A stretch of 64,000 bases of DNA from Neoarius graeffei (Eukaryota; Chordata; Actinopteri; Siluriformes; Ariidae), in NCBI RefSeq assembly GCF_027579695.1, contig NC_083571.1:72820779-72884778 (forward strand), written 5' to 3'. This document shows, piece by piece, positions 40,138 through 51,500 of this stretch. Each line of letters opens with the position of its first letter. The first letter of the stretch is position 1. The position numbers and the translations under genes are program-made. The notes under the pieces were generated by a model, which did no database searches, had not been told where the DNA came from, and was given only the letters and a program-made list of their open reading frames with translations.

Positions 40138-43100
40138 AAAGAGCATAACACTTTCAATGAGAAAACTAGAGGAGGAAATAATTGAACTTAAAAATCTGGC
40201 AGAACAAACTGGTAATCGGGCATCCACTGAAATTCTCAAAACAAAGAAGAAAACATTGGCTGATTTTTTAGGGTTGAGGGCACAGGGAGCTCTGGTCAGG
40301 TCCCGCTTTCAAAGTGTGGAGTTGATGGATGTACCATCAAAATTCTTTTTTAACTTGGAGATAAAGAATGGTCAGAGAAAGTTCATTCATGCATGGGAAA
40401 ATCTTATCTGATTCTGCAGGAATACATGAGAGAGCAGTCAATTTCTATAAGGAGCTGTACAAGTGTGATATTCCACAAGATCAGGTGACTGACAAGGCTT
40501 TCCTTTGCGATCTACCTAAGGCATGGGTGTCAAACTCTGGCCCATGGGCCAAATTTGGCCCGCAGTGTAATTATATTTGGCCCGCGACGCAATCCCAAAT
40601 GACTACTCGTTGGATTTGTGTATACAGCGCCTTCACCGCTAATACTACAAATCCCATAATGCTCTGCTGTTGTTTTGGCGCAAATCTGTGTGTTATGGAG
40701 GAGCTATTGGGATTAAAATCAATGAATGGCACAACCACAGGAAAGGAAATCTTTGAGGAGGTTTCCAAATGTGTAACTGAAATAAAGCTGCCGTGGGATA
40801 AACTCATGGGATTAACGACAGATGGTGTGCCAGCGATGTGCGGTAAAAAGAGTGGACTGGTGGGCAGGGTTCGGGAGAAGATGCGGGAAGAGAACTGTGC
40901 AGGTGAGCTAACTGTTTATCACTGCATCATACATCAGGAATCACTGTGTGGCAAAGCCCTAAAGATGGAACATGTTATGACCACAGTAACACAAGTAATT
41001 AACTTTATAAGAGCCAAAGGTCTGAATCACCACCAGTTTAAGTCTTTTCTGGAGGAGTGTGGTTCGGAATACGCAGACGTGCTGACATTGATGAACTAGC
41101 ATCCAAGAAGAGGTGCCAGGTATCTGGCTTGGGCACATCAGATTAGATCAGTGTGTAGCAAACTGAGCAATAATTAACCTTTTCTTTATGCACTTTTTCT
41201 TGCTACTCCAAGGCATGGGCTTGAATGGTTGATTGATTTATTATTGTTTTATTTTTAAAATTATTAGCCTGTGGAAAAAGTTTTTGATATTTAAATCAGA
41301 AGGCTGCAAATAGAAAAGAGGCATATGATTTTTATTTAAATTTCATTTAATAAATTAATGCCATTGTGTTTTTTTTTTTTTTTAAATTTGAAATTCGATT
41401 TAGCATGTCTGCACTATTGTTATATATTGTATAGTAATAAGCGTTGCTTGTTCCATATTCAATGTTAAAGCAAAACTTGTTTGGGTCCATATTAAAAGGT
41501 TCATTTGTTCAATGTTGGCCCGCGATTTTGTTCAAGTTTTAAATTTTGGCCCACTGTGTATTTGAGTTTGACACCCCTGACCTAAGGTATCCGAAGAGGT
41601 AAATACAACCCTTGGAAGGGTGTTGATGTAACAGTGTGCATTTTGTATAGACTACACTTACTCTAGTATTTATAATTACACAAAGATGTTTTTATTTTAA
41701 CACACCATGCATGTACATACAGTATCTTCTTTTTCTTCTGGGTGCCTATGGAGCTTCCTGCCCCCTCCTTCTACCCCCCTCTAATATTTCCTTTTTCCTT
41801 ATTCATATTGCCCCGCCCCCTTCACCTCTTCCCTGTCTCTGTCACCCTGGGGAAGAGGTGTGTTTTCTGTCTGAATCACTTTTCTTCATCTTATAACTAT
41901 CTCCTTTCTGTACTGCCATCCACTACTTTTATAACTATGATTCTGTATATTATTTCTTTTTGTACACCCCCCTTAATGTATTGTAGTGATATCTTGTCTG
42001 TTTTCATGTATTTTGTTGTTCCTTCGTTACATGGTGTAACATACAGACATGCAAACTCCTCACCTTTTGGCGAAATTCGCCGTTTTGGTCCCAAAATAGG
42101 TCACTTGTGTGAATCGTGTAGATCCGAAGAGTTTTTTTTTTTTGGGGGGGGGTAGGCAGGCTACAACGTTATTGTTGCCAAACATTTCACTTACAAGGTT
42201 ACAGCCAATCGAGATAAACAGTTACTAACACACGCTTCTTTTCCATTGGAGTTCTGATCAGCTGGTGCGCAACCCACTGCTGGTTGCCAGTCCTTGCTTA
42301 TGAATATTCCACAGATTCAGACCGCAAAGTCACCTTTTTATAGAGAGATCTGGCAACCTCATCTCGCGACTGGATCTGAGCATACCAATGGAACAGTTTC
42401 CAGCGCGGTCGGGGGTGAATAACCATGGGCAGATCTACCGGGGTGGCATAGGGTGGCAAATGCCACCCTAAAAGAAAGCCTTGCCACCCCAGTTGGCAGC
42501 GACGAATTCAAAGAAAAATTACAGCCAATTTGACATTTACATGCGCGAATTTCCAATGTCCGACTGCGGCGAATGCAGCACGAGATAACGCCAGAGATTG
42601 GTTGTTTTGGAAAATTGAGAGGCGCGAAGCGAGGGAGCCAGGAGTCGCGAGGAAAGGAGACACGGGAGGACAGAGGTAAAAGCTGATTAACTATCTATCA
42701 AGAAATGAAATTGTAATGAATGAACAGTGCTAACATAGTTGTGATGCTGATTTTGAGAGGATAAAAATCAGGTTGGAGAACATTATTTAGCTAACTATAC
42801 ATGTAAGGCCAAAAAAAAGTGTGTTTCCGGTAACCCGACCGATCGAGAATTTCCGCGTCGAAATTGCCGACCGTAAAGTTTTTATTACAAATTTCCCTCG
42901 ATATTTTAGTGTAAGCGGCGTTAGTTTGTCATAATTTTTTGTTTCAACGCATTCAAGTTGTGAAAGAAATGATAAAAAGTAAAATGTTTCGCCACTTCTA
43001 TCAGCCCTCCTGCATAAACATGGAAGCGCACTTGTATACTGAAGGAGGAAGGGAAAACTGAGCCGAGGCGCCATTTTGAATCCTCATTCAAGGCTGTAAT

Positions 43101-45533
43101 GCAAATGGCTTCCTCTTCAGTATACAAGTGCACTTCCATGGCAGGAAAAACACTACGTTTTGCCGCCTATGTAGTCCCCTATTGATACAAATAGGAGTCA
43201 TTCAGGATTCAGCCATGTTTTTGTTGCTCGGTGTTTTTGCTCGACCCAAGTTCTACAGTAGGCTAGGCTAGGCCATCTGCTTTTAAAGGGCTGATGACAC
43301 GAACATGACTCTATGCAATTTCTTAAATAAACTATACAACATGGCAAACATGTTATATTTCTGTTATAATTACGTGAAAAGAAGCTGTTGTTACGCGAAT
43401 ATCCAACTTTTAATTGCACAGCGCAAGAAAACTGGGTCCGTGGCTCGCGGCCATGTGACGTCAGTGGAAGAACACGCTGCGGTTCACTGGCTGTTCTACT
43501 CAATGGAAATGGCGCATGAAAACGCCGGTGAACTCTCTAGTGCTAGCTCTTCAACAACCAAATACTGGTACTTTAAGCAGTGATCATGATGGCATGATTT
43601 TATCTGATTTTAAATAAATGAGATTGATAATAATGTGAATGTTCACAACTAGTACATACAAACTCTGCAGCTTCTGATTCAGCAGCTGCGTCATACTCCG
43701 CAAAAACATCAGCAAGAACCTACAATATAAATGGAAATGCAATACACTAAGCTCAAATGACTTTTGGAAAGTATAATTTCTAAATTTTTTTTCTACATAT
43801 TCTTGAAGTCGGTCATCAGGGTACTTGCTACCGTTCCCTAACAACGCATGGCAAAGGGTAAAGTGTAGTGTTGCTACGAGTACTTGCTAAAGCCTCCGGT
43901 GGAAGATCCTCGATGTGCTGATAAGACATACAGTTCTATATAACACACAAGTGTCACGATAATCACAAAACAGATGCAAATTGTTAAAATACCTCATTTT
44001 TAAGCAATCATGTATTGATCTCTTCCGAATAGAATCTATGATAGCCTACCCTCTTTACCCTTTGCCTCTCGTTGCTAGGCAGCAGTTATATGAAAGCCGC
44101 AAGCTTTCACAAGCAAATACATGACTGATATCACGCCGACTTTATGATTACATTTATGATTATCATGAATGTGTACTCTGATGTGTACTCTATGAGCGCT
44201 CTGGAGTGAGTCACTTCCAAGATGGCCGTGCAGACCGCATGGTTACTATTTTTAGCATCATGTCAGAGCACTCTATAGCTCTACGTACCTTTATCTTATG
44301 TCGTTTCTCAACACATGTTCTGACAGGAGGACTGTCTTTGGAGGAGTCGCCTTGTCCCAGGCGACTGCTGGATCCGGCATAGCTACTAGTAGACCCCCTC
44401 CGGAATACTGTAGGCACTGCTGATGGTAGCAACACACGTTTGTGCTGAACTGCACACCCAAGAGATTCTTTTAAACTGGGAAGGGTGTCAAAACAATCCA
44501 AATCGAAGTGTTCAGAGCACAGGACGGATGTTGGTGAGGACTCCCACTTGTCACGAGTGCGCCTGACTTGCTTCACCCACTTCGCATGCAGCTCGGGATC
44601 TCTGGGAAACTTGAATAAACTTACCCCATCCTTGTGAGTTTGGAGCAAAAGCCGGCAACACAACGCGAATAACTAATAAAAAAAAAAAAATCTCCTTCTC
44701 ACCCCCGGCAGGGGGGTGGTATCCATGTCATCCTCAAGCTCGGGTCCTCTACCAGAGGCCTGGGAGTTTGAGGGTTCTGCGCAGTAACTTCAATGTTCCT
44801 AGGACTGTGCTCTTCTGGACTGAGGCTTCAGATGTTGTTCCTGGGATTTGCTGGAGCCACTCTCCCAGTTTGGGCGTTACTGCCCCAAGTGCCCCCACTA
44901 CCATGGGGACCACGCAACCCTTGACCTTCCACATCCATTCCAGCTGCTCTTTCAACCCTTGATACTTCTCAAGTTTCTCATGTTCCTTCTTCCTGATGTT
45001 GGCTTCAGCTGGGATCGCCACATCTATCACCACCACCCTCTTCTGCTCTTTGTCCACCACCACTATGTCCGGTTGGTTAGCCAGGATCTGTTTGTCAGTC
45101 TGGAAGCTGAAGTCCCACAGAACCTTGGCCCTGTTGTTCTCAGCCACCTTCTGTGGTATGGCCCATTGGGACTTGGGTACTTCTATTCCATACTGGTTGC
45201 AGATGTTCCTGTATACTATCCCAGCCACTTGGTTGTGCCTCTCCATGTACGCTGATCCAGCTAGCATCTTACACCCTGCTACTATGTGCTGGACTGTTTC
45301 AGGGGCTTCTTTGCACAGTCTGCATCTTGGGTCTGATCTACTCTGGTAGATCCTGGCCTCTATGGCTCTTGTGCTTATGGCCTGTTCTTGTGCTGCCATG
45401 ATTAATGCCTCTGTGCTGTCTGTCAGTCCTGCATTATCCAGCCACTGGTAGGATTTCTTGATATCAGCCACTTCGTCTATCTGACGGTGGTACATGCCAT
45501 GTAGGGGTTTGTCTCTCCAGGTTGTCTGTTCCT

Positions 45534-45597
<64 letters not shown>

Positions 45598-48500
45598 CTA
45601 ATAATGATAAACTGCTGACGTCATATAGCCCCTCCTCCTCTTTCGTCTCCTGGGTGCTGCAGCCCTGTCAAATTTGCCCAAATAGCCGCGTTTTTTATCA
45701 CTTGTAAAATAGGCACCTTCGTGAATTAATATATGGATCATCGGGAATTACTTTTTATGTTATAAAACATCGCCAAAGATGTCAAAAACGTGTCATCAGC
45801 ACTTTAATGGAAGTAGCCTAGCCTAGGATGTTAAACCATATTTTCACGTTATTTCTTGATAAGGTGTTTTCACGTTATTACATGAAAATATCATGAAATA
45901 ACGTGATAATTTTGTATCATGAAATTACGTGATGTTATATTACATGATAAATATATTGTAAAAACGTGATAACTTTGTTAAAATCAATACTACGTTAAAA
46001 CATTAGCTGAAATTTTAGTTCTAACAGCCACAGAAAACATAGCACAGCTGGGTCACAGGGAGTCTCTTGACTCTGAAAAAAAGGGTGTTTTTCTTTCTAT
46101 GTTAGACTTGCTGGGTAATCATAACCCCATCATTAAAAAAAGACTTGAACAACAAGCTAAAAATGCAAAATACACAAGTAAAACAATACGGAATGAAATA
46201 CTTGAGTGCTTGGCTGCAATGGTCAAAGAGGAAATCATCCAGGAAGTTAAAACGAGCAAGCAGTTTTCAGTTATTGTTGATGAAACTAAAGATGTTCAGA
46301 AAAAAGAGCAAATGTCATTTGTTCTGAGATATTTTTACAACGGTGTGGTTCATGAAAGCTTTCTGGAGTTTGAAGTGGCAGAACACCTGGATGCCATCGC
46401 CTTAAGTGACAAGATTATATGCTTCCTTGAGAAACATGGGCTGGAGTACAAGAAAAACCTTGTAGGACAGGGCTACGATGGCGCAGCAGTGAAGCGTGGG
46501 GCACATGCCGGTGTTCAAGCAAAAATAAAAGAAGTAGCCAAACATGCCTTCAGATAGCAAACACACTTTTTGTGTCTCTGTGTACTATCCAGTTCTGGAT
46601 AACATGATTGGAGAAATATTTTCTAACACAAATTGTAATGTTATGCAGGGTGTCCAGGCACTAAATCCATCAAGTCCAACCTTTTTGAGAGAGGAGGCTG
46701 TTCTGCTATTGACTGAAGCTTATGATTCAAATATTGAGGATCTTAAACATGAGTTACATCAGACAAGGAGAGTACTAGACAGAAAAAAGGGGAACAGGAG
46801 AGTCCTACCATTCTCATGGAGTTCACTCAGTTTTTTGACCCATACCAAGATGTTTTTTTTTGAGTTGTTCAGGTTGTGTAAAATAGCGGTTGTCTTGCCT
46901 GTGAGCAGTGCATCCTGTGAACGAAGTTTTTCATCTCTCAGGCTCATAAAGACTTATTTGCGGTCGACTATGACAGAAAAGAGACTATCAAGTTTGGCTG
47001 TACTCAGCATTGAATCAAAGCGCACAAAAGCATTAGATCTTGATAAATTTGTGAAGCGTTTTGCTGAGCAACATGGAAATCGCCGCATTCAGCTGTTGTA
47101 GGCATGACAAGTTCATGTTATGCTCACTGGTGAGCCTTTACAAAGCGTGAGAAAATAAAACTATAAAATGTGACACTGGTGTAAATGGTTTAAAATCATG
47201 CTGAACTTGAAGCAGTGTTGTTATTGTTGTTTTTTAGTGTCTGTTCTTTTGCATATACAGTATAAAACTGTCCAGAAACGGTATAGACCTCATCTGAGAA
47301 TGTGTGTTCTTCGTGAACAATAAAAGCATGAGATTAAGTTTGTCTGTATGAATTTGTAAATGGCAGCCCGTGCCCTTTTGTAGTGTGTACATACTATTTG
47401 TCGTCAAACTGTGATAACTGTGATTTAAATTCAGTATATATACACACGTCTGTAATACGTTGCCACCCCTCAAAAATTCCTGCCCCCCTCTTGCCACCCC
47501 ATAAATATTTTTCTAGATCCGCCCCTGACTGTGTTGTACACGGGTGAAAATTAACTTCACAAAATATCAAACTTTACCGGCCACTGACAAATAAATGGTA
47601 CAATTTACCGGCCACTCAACAGTAACTTATTAAGACATGTTTATGGAAAGTTATTTTGTACTGTATTAAATTCAAGATGTCACTGGTTGCAATTTTTTTT
47701 TGTAACGTAGACTACGAAATGTACTTTTGCGCGCGTGCCGTGTGTCCGTGCACCCTTCTCACCTTTTTCACCCCTGACCAGTTTGCATGCCTGAACATAA
47801 GCCTGTGACTAATTAACTAGCCTACCTACTTACTGTGTAATTACACTGGTTAGCGATTAGCAATCGCGATTATTTAGTGCAGTGGTTCTCAAACTTTTTT
47901 CACCAAGTACCACCTCAGAAAATACTTGGCTCTCCAAGTACCACCATAATGACCAACATTAAAATACAGTAGCGTAGTAGGCCTAAGTATTCATTAAAAA
48001 CAAGGCGGAGGTTTTATTTAACAAGTATATTTAATATTGTTGGCCACTGTAACATTACACACAGTACTTTGAACAGTAACACTGTGTTTAAATATAGGAA
48101 AATAAAACATTGTACTTAAATAATGAATCAAATAAATTGGCCAAATCTGCAACATCTGTAGTCTCATCAAGCTGTATGGTAAAATATCTACTGTTCTTAA
48201 TGCGCTCAGTGTCTTTTTAACATCGTCAGCCATGTCATTTATTCTGCTTGACATGGTGTCATTTGAAAGCGGCACCAAGTTTAAAACTCTGGCAGCTTTC
48301 TCTCCACACATGATACGTGTCATCTCTTTGGCTAATGGCAAACACAGCAGTTCCCCGATTGTGTGCGGCTTACCGGCTCTGGCGATCAGGAGGCTGGCAT
48401 GATATGAAGCTTCCTGTGCTTTGGCTACGGGTGTACCATAGGACAGAATGGTGGACTTGGACTGCTTCAGTTCATCACGTTTTCGTAAAAAAAAAAATCC

Positions 48501-51500
48501 ATTGGTTTGTCCTTTTAGTGCTGTGTGTTTGGTTGTAAGATGCCGTTTGAGATGCGATGGTTTCATGGACTCATTGCTCAGAATGTCCCCGCATACAACA
48601 CACTGCGGCCTAGGCAGCTCCTCTGTCCCGCTCCAAATGAATCCCAGTTTTATGTATTTTTCGTCATACTTCCTCCTTAGGGCAATTCCATGTAAATGTC
48701 AACCTCACCATGCAAAAATAAAGCAACATGTAATACATCAAAACCACTCCCAGAGATATCACCTAGGCCTGTATTTTACAGATGTGAATAAGTTGAACCA
48801 ATTTGTAACCAACCTAATATGTCACTGTCAGTCTTTCTTTCTTATAATGTAAAACCCAAGCTAAAATCAACTTTGATCATGTACAATTCTATATTATTGC
48901 CACAAGCCACAGAAATGTATGCTAAAATCCACAAAACAGCAAAACAATAGCCATCCTAAATATTATTTAAGAACTTTGATAGTTTTAGCTGATATTTAGA
49001 GAGTTTTTCAAAGGGTTATGGTGGTTAAATTGCTGATTTTCTAAACATATGCCATGTCTATTTCAGACGCGTCACATCCATAACGGAATTTCGTCACATC
49101 CATAACGCTGACTTTTCCTTCCGAAACTCTGCATGAAATACAAAATATTTTAAACAAAGATTTTTTTAATATTCACCTTGGACCCCTCTATCAAATGGAT
49201 ATCTCCATTTCGACATTAGGTTTACAATTTCACAGAGTTTGATAAAAATGTACAGTCACCCAAGAAAAGTGATACTTTTTCTGTCACATCCATAACACAT
49301 CTTTTATTGGCATTTTCTGGCATGCCCTAGATGTACTATGGGAATTGTTCTTGTTCTATCACTTCTCCAGTATGGTACAGCCTTAAAATATGCAACACCT
49401 GTTTAAATACTGGGAGACAATAAAACATGCACTGGGTCATTTGTTGCCATTTTGAGTTCAAGTGTCACGTCCATAACGCTGGAATTGCTCCTTACTGGTT
49501 TCTGCCGTTTGCTAGCAGTTCTGGGGCTGTTTTTGCCACTGTCGTTAGCATCTGCGCTCGGCTCACACACGTCCTCTTCAGTTCTCCCCCTCTCCTGATC
49601 CACGCTCCCATTCGCGGATTTAAGCCACGACAGTAATTTTGTCGTACTCGTCATAATTAGCAAAGCCACCTCCACCTTTTCCCATCACAGCCTAGTCTAC
49701 CAATGGCGGATAACCGTCTGTCAGCAGAACCGGCGGGAATGCGTACGTACGCTACGTATGGCTACCCAGAAGCACTTGCAAACTTTTTAAAATTATTAAC
49801 TTAATTTGTATCTCCTTTCATTTTCTTGTCATCGGTTGATAAGATATTTTCATCCATTCGGATATTATGGATAGTATTTCACGTTTTATTTTATTTTTTA
49901 AATTTTATATTTAATTAAGTGATTCTTTGGCGTACCACTAGAATGGAGCCCACGTACCACAGTTTGAGAATCACTGATTTAGTGTTTTCTTTTTTACTCT
50001 TTATAGGAGTTGGGGAAGGAGCTCACCCATGCTGTGTGTGTACATGTTGGTTTTGCAGGTGTGTCATTATTTTTTGATTGTTAATTTTATCGTCTATAAA
50101 TTACTGTTGTGACCCTTAGAATGTTAGCTAATTTTTCTTATGCTAGGTCCCGCTAGCACTAATGCTAACGGAGTTAGCTAGATTAGCTAGCTAACTCCCA
50201 CTGTATTTGAATGGGAGGCTAGGCTATCCCTGGACATTTATTTAGCTTTGGTTGCTCCCTAAAGTGTTGCAAATTATCTGGGAAGCCTGTAATGTATTTG
50301 TTTGGGTTTATTTTACTTTATACTGTGTAAATATAGTGCTTGGGTTACGCCCTGTCTCTGTCACCCTGGGGAAGAGGAGTTGGGGAAGGAGCTCACCCAT
50401 GCTGTGTGTGTACATGTTCGTTTTGCAGTAAAGTGCGCGAAAGGAATCAGCTGTGTCGGCGTCACTTTTTATACCCATCCCGGACCAATCACAACGCAGA
50501 GCAATAAACGACCGGTTACATTGACCTTAGAGGAGCTGGAGAGAGCCCTCCAGAGTAGGGAGAGTGGTAAAGCACCTGGAGTAGATGGCCTGCCATCTAC
50601 TCCAGGTGAAGAAAAAGAAGAAAATACTGTATGTACATTCCTTTAAAGGGGACTTGGGGTGTTTTCACACCTGGTCCCCTTTAAAGGAACCAGACTCAGT
50701 CCTCTTTAAGTGGACCAACAGAAAAAGAACTCAGTTCTTTTTGTGTTCACACTGTGAATTTATTACAAAGAGGACTGGGTTCTCTTTCTCTTTCTAGTCC
50801 AGTTAAGCTTTGATGGGGCCTCAGTCCTCTTTCTGTTCACACCAGGTCCTCTAGAGCCCTCAGACCCCCAGTGCATGGAATTCTGGGTAATTTTTTCTTG
50901 AATCAAAATGTCTGCTGCCATGCTTGCCCTGCTGTATTCTTTGATCAAAATAGTGCGGATTAAGGAAAATAAATTTATTCCGGCTATCTATGAGCACAAA
51001 ACACGGCTGGTAAGTTCCAAAAGGAAGTTGAGTTTCCCTGCTACAGTCACGTGACCAACTACAGCAAACGAAGAAGGTTAAACTACAGTGAAAAAGGTGA
51101 AGTGAACCCGGTGCGCTTTTTGTTCACAATGCGCAGATTAGGCGAACCGTACCGTTGATTTTTAGCGAGCCGTACTGAGACCACCTCCTGAGGTGGTCTC
51201 AGTTCGGTTCGCTTTAAAGGGGTCTGGGTACGGTTGGAGTGTTCACATATGCGCAAAAAATGCTGAGTCATCGATCTGAGTTCGGTTAGATGGCTGAAAG
51301 GGACCAAGTGTGAAAACACCCTTATATACCCTGTCCACACTAGGGATTTTGTACCGATACGAAACTACTTTCGTACCGCAACACCTGTCCACACTAGCAA
51401 CTATACTGGTACTGTAGCGGTATAACTGTATCGGTACGAAACCCACAAATGTATGGGTTTCGTACCGGTACAGTATCGGTACTGTAGCACTTTGCATAGT

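Larger units (their letters stand above)
44680..45596 (-). mobile_element. 5'-truncated LINE with restriction-like endonuclease
   Basis: Flanked by ACTAATAA at 44672-44679 and 45597-45604, a likely 8-bp target duplication. The minus strand carries the C-terminal part of ORF2 with CCHC and restriction-like endonuclease domains. A (TA)n run sits at its 5' side and a T-run at its 3' side. Confidence 0.65.
43287..45803 (-). mobile_element. Kolobok-type DNA transposon 2 (THAP-bearing)
   Basis: TTAA is duplicated at 43283-43286 and 45804-45807. The ends are AGGGCTGATGACACG and CGTGTCATCAGCACT. It carries a THAP ORF on the minus strand and a fragment of an RLE-type LINE. Confidence 0.85.
42424..47526 (+). 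mobile_element. hAT element with ZMYM1-like transposase
   Basis: The left end CATGGGCAGATCTACCGGGG and right end CTAGATCCGCCCCTG are imperfect inverted repeats, followed inward by GGGTGGCA repeats. A 5' exon with donor GAG|GTAAAAG lies near 42676, and coding sequence at 46018-47101. No clean 8-bp duplication is visible. Confidence 0.75.
42044..47793. mobile_element. outer non-autonomous hAT element, CAGRCATGCAAACT ends
   Basis: CAGACATGCAAACTCCTCACC faces GGTCAGGGGTGAAAAAGGTG-type sequence ending GTTTGCATGCCTG. AACATA abuts both ends (42038-42043 and 47794-47799). The same terminus caps the hAT fragment at 55906, which carries a transposase C-terminus, so the family is hAT. Its own length is only about 650 bp; the rest is nested. 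Confidence 0.8.
47880..49976 (-). mobile_element. hAT element with BED-finger transposase
   Basis: The ends CAGTGGTTCTCAAAC and GTTTGAGAATCACTG are flanked by identical ATTTAGTG (47872-47879 and 49977-49984). The coding strand is minus. It is interrupted by the 811-bp element copy 2. Confidence 0.97.
41627..50520 (+). repeat. solo LTR (~1 kb of its own sequence) split by two hAT insertions
   Basis: Starts TGTAACAGTGTGC and ends GACCGGTTACA, so TG...CA. TTGA is duplicated at 41623-41626 and 50521-50524. An AATAAA lies near 50503. The element's own DNA is 41627-42043, 47794-47879 and 49977-50520. An internal direct repeat (GAGTTGGGGAAGGAGCTCAC onward) occurs at 50007 and 50377. No gag or pol lies between, so this is a recombined solo LTR. 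Confidence 0.75.

Noticed and set aside
41742-42155. 137-codon ORF
   Set aside because: Pyrimidine-rich solo-LTR sequence; it ends in a T/G run of the next element.
33533-44663. THAP-domain ORFs considered as host THAP genes
   Set aside because: Each lies between TTAA-flanked inverted repeats, is frameshifted or truncated, and has no host exon structure.
44752-45495. Intact 248-codon ORF considered as a host gene
   Set aside because: CCHC plus PD-D endonuclease core, poly-T/TA boundaries and a target duplication mark it as a LINE C-terminus.
45522-45707. ORF with a long Ile-Tyr run
   Set aside because: Translation of the (TA)n microsatellite.
42416-47534. 8-bp duplication for the inner hAT (42424-47526)
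   Set aside because: TGAATAAC on the left and ACTGTGTT on the right do not match. A loose GGGTGAA similarity nearby is not enough.
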